This document shows positions 59,244-64,000 of a DNA stretch of 64,000 nt, one piece after another (the stretch's first letter is position 1; every line of letters begins with the position of its first letter). The DNA is taken from contig NC_083522.1 in NCBI RefSeq assembly GCF_032362555.1, forward strand, positions 6,860,001-6,924,000. The letters are read 5' to 3'. Position numbers and translations under genes: made by a program. The notes under the pieces were generated by a model. That model saw nothing but the letters and a program-made list of their open reading frames with translations. It was not told the origin of the DNA and searched no databases. The DNA is from Amyelois transitella (taxonomy: Eukaryota > Arthropoda > Insecta > Lepidoptera > Pyralidae).

Positions 59244-62022
59244 CTATTTCTTCACAAACTTATTGAAAGCATCCATAATTTTCCTACCGATTTTCTGCTC
59301 GCTCTTCGGAGACGCTCGCGTTTTGTTCGGCGACCGTTTCTCACTCTCGAGCAGCATTTGAGACTCAATTTTGGGCGAGCCGAATTCGTGTCCTTTCGCA
59401 TCTTGGTGCGATTGTTTTTCTAATGTTATATCGTCGGCGTCGCATGGTTTTTCTGTAGTAGCAATACCTTTGGGGCTTTCTTTTTGCGGCGAGTTGTTTA
59501 TCGGTGTTCCGTTATCGGATTTGACCGGGGACGGGTCGGTTTTGATGGGGGAGGCCTCGTCTTGCGTGTCGCCCGTATCGTTGAGAAAGGCAGCGTCTCG
59601 GTACGAGTCAGGCGATTCTGAACGGTCGCTTCGTACGGTGTTCGCGTTTGTGAGCTGGAAATTATATAACTTTATTAGGACCTTCTTATAGGCGACGGGC
59701 TAGCAACCTGTTACTATATGTTAATCTCAATTCTATCACTAAGCAAAACGGCTGAATGTAGCGTATCAGTCTTTTCAAGACTGTCAGCTCTGTCTACCAG
59801 CATCGGATATAGTCTTGATCATATGTATGTATATATAAGGACTTTTATTTTACTAATGACCCGCCCCGGCTTCGCACGGGGAGCATTTATACATATAAAC
59901 CTTCCTCTTGAATCACTATATTTATTTTAAAAAACCTGCAACAAAAACCGTTGCGCAGTTTTAAAAATCTAAGCATACATACAGACTAAGGGACAGACGC
60001 GGGCAGTGAATTTATACTATGTAGTGATTACATGATTAGGAGGGCCAAACCGTAGGTTAAATATTATCACAAATCGTACGGAAACAGTCCTTTTTCCGTA
60101 TTAAAAGGTATCCTATGTCCTTGTTATATAGTAGTTAATACTTCTTCCTTCTGTCGCTAAACCGGGTTGCATCCTCACCTTACTAAAGAGGAGCCCAGGG
60201 TGCGCCATTTCACCATTATATCAAAAATATATAGCCTGAATATCAATTCCATCATTGAGCTACTAAGCTGAACGAAGCCTTCAGTCTTTCCGAGACTGCT
60301 GGCCCGTATAGTCAGAAATGTGATATATGTATGTATGCATACAGTGTAACTGGAGTCCTCGTCGGAGTCAGCGCCGAGGTCCACCATCATCTTCTCTATG
60401 ACCCGCTCCATGCTGGTCTCGCCGGTGCCAGAAGTGGAAGGCTCGCGGGTTCGCTTGCTTCTTTTTACAACCTGGAATTACATTTGTCTCTTATAATAAA
60501 GAAGAAGAACTTAAAGATACTTATTTCGATCATTTGTTTTCTGTAAATTACTAGCGTTGTCGAATGCTGTAACATAAAATGTAATTTGCACTCTCTCTTT
60601 GATTTTTAAGTGCACCTCTGACGGAACTCAACGATACTATATATTATAATACACATCCAAAACATAGGCCAAATTAAAAAAAAAAGAGTTCGTTTCTCAT
60701 CATGCCCTGGCGGGAATTCGAACTCGGAACCTACAGAAAACGCACTACCGCTGCGCTCAATGCTGCGTCATACAAATATGGTAAATAAATATTAATTCAT
60801 TCATCAGACACAGATCATAAGATTTATGAGAATCGTTGAGTTAGTACCTATTATTTCGTCATAAAATCAAAAACCTCACACTTGTATAAACCCTCACTTA
60901 CGAGCAACTCTTCATTGTTGGTGCTCGTATTATTATTGCCGTACTGCGATTGGCGTCCCCTAAAGCACATGGTGACCTCGAACAGGGACTGAATCCGGGA
61001 CATCCAGCCCTGCGGCGGTTGCGCGCTCGACGTGCGCGCGCGCATGATGCGGTTCCCCTGGTACTTGAGCGTGCGCAGGTAGCGGCGCTTGCCTTGGATG
61101 TACATCACCTAAAAATATAGAATAATAGTGTCTGCAATCTGTTGACTGTAAAGAAATAAAATTGCATGGAAAAAATAATTTTCTTATAACGTCGCTTATG
61201 CCGCGACAGTGATAATTGTGAAATACCGCTCGTACATTGATAAAAATCAGATAGTTGCCAGTTGGTAGAAATCAATAGCAACTCACACAAATCAACACTT
61301 TTTATGAATTCCTTCCCAGATTATAGAAAAGCAGACCATGTACTCCGAAGATAAACGGTGTAAGAAACACGCTACGACAAGAGAGAGGAATAATGGAAAA
61401 AATTAGGAATTCGTAAAAACTGATATTGACACACAAACGGAATGATCTCTGGACAATCCAATCCTCTACCTAAAAACATTTAAAATTGCTTACCACGTCT
61501 GCAGATCTCAGTGGAGGTTTGCCCCTCACGAGGTTGATGAGCGATATGGACTCCCTGGTGACGCGGAGTACTACCAGCAGTGTCAGGAAGAAGACCCAGG
61601 GCAGGGGCCGGATCAGCTCCGGTTGGGGGTGCTCGTCTTGATCCACTGGAATAAAAAATGGGTTATTTGTAAAAAAAATTCTTCAGGGTTGCAGATAATC
61701 CATACTAAAGATTTATATTTTTATATATAAATCTTTAGTATGGATTATCTGCAACCATGAAGAATTTTTCATGTTAGAATAGAATTTTTCCAGTAGACCC
61801 ATGGGAGCGTTAAGTCCAAATGGGAGCATAAAAATGTTAAAGCCAAAGAGAGTATTAATAAAATAGATTCTTACATGGAGGTGGGACAGCCCATCTCGCA
61901 CACTTCTCCACGACCCAAAGAGCGCGGTCTAGCTGCCTCAGGATCGTCTGCCCTATCCTGTAGCTGGCCACCTGCTCAGCCGCATTCTGGAACAACTCTT
62001 TGGCGAATTGCACCAGCTCCAT
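59244..62022 (-). CDS. Unrecognised single-pass membrane protein (5 coding exons)
   Basis: Exons are 61875-62022, 61494-61645, 60902-61108, 60343-60471 and 59244-59654, all in phase, giving 348 residues. I do not recognise the family. The N-terminus (MELVQFAKELFQNAAEQVAS, then TILRQLDRALWVVEKCARWA) looks like amphipathic helices. A hydrophobic segment (PLPWVFFLTLLVVLRV) at about residues 63-78 is followed by a basic block (YIQGKRRYLRTLKYQGNRIM). The C-terminal half is Ser/Asp/Glu/Lys-rich and probably disordered and cytosolic, ending GRKIMDAFNKFVKK. Codon use and strict splice signals say it is a real host gene. An acceptor-like TATATCAAG just before the ATG suggests a 5' non-coding exon. Confidence 0.8.
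59686..59832 (+). repeat. Partial family-A repeat
   Basis: It starts inside the family (TAGGCGACGGGCTAGCAACC) and ends CATATGTATGTATATATA. It lies in the fourth coding intron of the membrane-protein gene, directly beside a Helitron. Confidence 0.7.
59853..60027 (-). mobile_element. Non-autonomous Helitron, 175 bp
   Basis: It matches 16823-17022. On the minus strand it begins TCACTACATAGTATAAATTC after an A and ends with GTGCGAAGCCGGGGCGGGTC then ATTAG before T. The CTRR end has decayed by one base. Confidence 0.82.
60205..60342 (+). repeat. Decayed family-A fragment reaching the exon 4 donor
   Basis: Blocks TCAATTCCATCATTGAGC and CTGAACGAAGCCTTCAGTC and a short ATGTATG tail are visible. The tail abuts the 5' splice site of exon 4 (exon edge 60343), so the donor sequence GTATGC lies at the repeat boundary. 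Confidence 0.5.
60618..60772 (-). mobile_element. Decayed tRNA-derived SINE
   Basis: The complement shows the degraded A-box region, AGTTCGAATTCCCGCCAGGG around the B box and CATGATGAGAAACG. It is older than the other copies by visible divergence. Confidence 0.7.
61674..61769. repeat. 45-bp hairpin in a 229-nt intron
   Basis: The arms 61674-61718 and 61725-61769 are reverse complements with one mismatch, separated by a 6-nt loop. The left arm contains TTGCAGATAATCCATACTAA. It fills over 40% of the intron between the first two coding exons of the membrane-protein gene. Confidence 0.88.
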
Positions 62023-62029
62023 ACCTTGA

Positions 62030-63760
62030 TATAAAGAAGAAAAATCTGATTATACACATTTCTCGTCGCTTTTAGAGAGAGAAGACTGTAGCGATAGACT
62101 AAAGACTATGCTAATTCAGTATTCAAAAAGCAGTATCTGTGTATAATACAGGTACCATAAATACTAGCAAATATAAAAAAGTATTATAATTTATAATGTT
62201 TTGTAAAGTCAGTTTATATATGTAGAGGAAGGCGGTAGAAAGAATATGAGTCACTCTAAGCCTGTCATTATACGATTGATACAGTTGATGTAACAGTCAT
62301 TGAGAAGATTACTCGACCAAATGATATTGTACACCTACTGTAAACACGACTTAAAAAATTACGAATGAATGAGATAAAGTAATGACAAATAAAATTAACT
62401 GTGCTAATCCCAAAGTTTCCGTGCGATATCACTTATTTATAACTATACAAATTAAAATGACACTACAACAAAAATGATTTTCCATCTTGACCTGGCCGGG
62501 CATCGAACCGAGACCTTGAGATGAAATAAAAAAAAATATGAAGCGGATTAGCGTTATCGGCGTAGGCATAAACGATATAATAGGCATATGTTTGAATGAC
62601 AAAAAAAAATCCAAACGTATGACCAACGTGTCTTGGTGTAGTTACGATACTGTAGTTTTATTCCTAAGTCAATAAAAAAAGACCCTGGAAGAGTTACACG
62701 TTCGTTAGTCTTCTCTAGATCGATATGGAGTTGTAATGAAATTTAATGGCCGTTTTTAGGTTCTGACCCGAAATGACAACAGATCATGATGCATTATTCA
62801 GAAGTGGGAAGGTCAATTAATAAGTGAATCAAATTCTGACATCAGAATCGTTATCAAGGAAATGTGAACATATTAGTTAGTTACCAAACAATAGCTACTC
62901 GCAGTAATCGGTAATCATTTTTAAATACATTTGAAGACACAATCTTATTACCTTTTTAGCAAACAAGAAGCAAACATATTAATTCGTGTTGAGCATTCAT
63001 GGGAAATTTAGGTATTAACAAAAGTTGGATTCCGGGTCCCCAAACTCTAGCGTCAGAGGGTTCAACCGGGAATACGCAAAGATGAGGCATAAAACATATA
63101 AATGTGATTAAGGTATTTTTATATTAACCAAGATATTGCTAGGCTACTAAATTAAATGATAAAATAATATAAAAAACATAATACCTGAATTTACTATAAA
63201 ATTAACAATAACGACAGTTCACCGCCCAGGATGTCTAAAAGCGACTAAATTATGCAATTAAACTAAATAAACAACATTATTTATCGAATTAACTGCCAAT
63301 TAAAGACATGGTTGACAGACGGGTTAAAGGGTAACCAAGCATAGACGACCCAATTACCTGAAATATATCCGTTAGTTAGAATCCACTCGAGGGAGACACT
63401 CCCTTTCACTTTGAAGATGGAACTTCACTTAAAAATGCACTTGTCAGGGTTTTGTAATCTGGTGCCGTGCGAGCGGTTGCAGGACCGATCATAAATACAT
63501 CATTTTGACTCCTATATACCTTATAGATAATAAACATCGCCAGAGGTCGGAGGCCAGTGCAATCATAGGCAGATACCGTGGCCACTGAGACACAAATACC
63601 CAATGTATCTGTAATGCTCAATAAATGCATTGATGGAGCCGAATTTCTTCATTGCTATGTAGGTTTGAAGAAAATTCTAAACTGTTTTTAAAGGTGAAAC
63701 AGACCTAACAGTTTTATCTCCAGTGCCTTTACTTGCAATGTTACTTAGCAAGCAATATTA
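62030..63760. other. Intergenic or 5' region, no gene seen
   Basis: This lies upstream of the membrane-protein gene and may hold its promoter and first exon. A fragment resembling the SINE tRNA head (TGGCCGGGCATCGAACCGAG) is at about 62489. Nothing else is supported. Confidence 0.4.
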
Positions 63761-63762
63761 TT

Positions 63763-63981
63763 AAATTACACAGATTAAGTTAGCTATTAAGTAAGTTTGA
63801 GACTTGTTTCGAGATACTAACTCAACAATACTATATTTTATAATAAATACTTAAATAGATAAACATCCAAGGCCCAGGCCAATCAGAAAAAGTTCTTTTC
63901 TCATCATGCACTAGCCGGGATCAGAACCCGGGACCTCCAGTGTTGCAGGCAAGCATACTACCGCTGTGCCACAGAGGCCAT
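63763..63981 (-). mobile_element. tRNA-derived SINE at right edge
   Basis: The complement starts GGCCTCTGTGGCACAGCGGT and runs to CTTAATCTGTGTAATTTAA. It aligns with the copies at 14313 and 29623 along their full length. Confidence 0.9.
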
Positions 63982-64000
63982 CACATTATTTGAAGCAAGA

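Noticed and set aside
62475-62530. tRNA-like fragment
   Set aside because: Only a B-box-like piece is visible and no cloverleaf can be drawn; probably a SINE remnant.

Overview
This window is animal nuclear DNA, almost certainly from a moth or butterfly. Genes are split by many small AT-rich introns. The proteins match insect or metazoan families. The non-coding DNA holds element types common in Lepidoptera: Helitron-type repeats ending in CTAG, a tRNA-derived SINE, LINE 3' ends with (ATGT)n tails, hAT and piggyBac. No bacterial operon, phage or CRISPR structure is present. Gene models were built by hand from splice sites, and each multi-exon gene below closes in frame from ATG to stop.

Layout. 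(1) 275-1278, minus: a LYSMD3/4-like LysM membrane protein in two coding exons, beside a LINE 3' end at the left edge. (2) 6199-24226, minus: Disabled (Dab), a PTB-domain endocytic and signalling adaptor in 19 coding exons, 1446 residues. It has a DPF-rich middle, an unusual Arg/Glu/Asp-rich tail, one GC-AG intron and a candidate alternative first exon at 25000-25039. (3) 27955-29999: a hAT transposon with a perfect 8-bp target duplication, a decayed transposase and a nested SINE. (4) 32822-37986, plus: METTL4, an adenine-N6 methyltransferase with DPPW. Its third intron carries a piggyBac-like element with an intact transposase reading frame (34199-36022). (5) 38557-42191, minus: UDP-galactose 4-epimerase (GALE), convergent with METTL4. 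(6) 48669-54269, minus: a TRIC-type intracellular cation channel (TMEM38). A tRNA-Pro(CGG) lies antisense in its first intron and a tRNA-Val(CAC) lies just upstream. (7) 59244-62022, minus: a membrane protein of 348 residues that I do not recognise, with candidate alternative 3' exons including a 14-nt microexon.

The host genes are unrelated: endocytosis, RNA/DNA methylation, sugar metabolism, ER ion balance and a LysM membrane protein. They do not form a pathway. The spaces between exons are dense with dispersed repeats. The least explained structures are three hairpin-forming inverted repeats: 63-bp identical arms at 56954-57142, 45-bp arms inside a 229-nt intron at 61674-61769, and a 21-bp stem at 58733-58781. 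There is also a short terminal-inverted-repeat element at 46759-47000. I found no clear new multi-gene system. The best leads are these hairpins, the intact piggyBac inside METTL4, and the LINE and SINE-like families that share a 3' tail.
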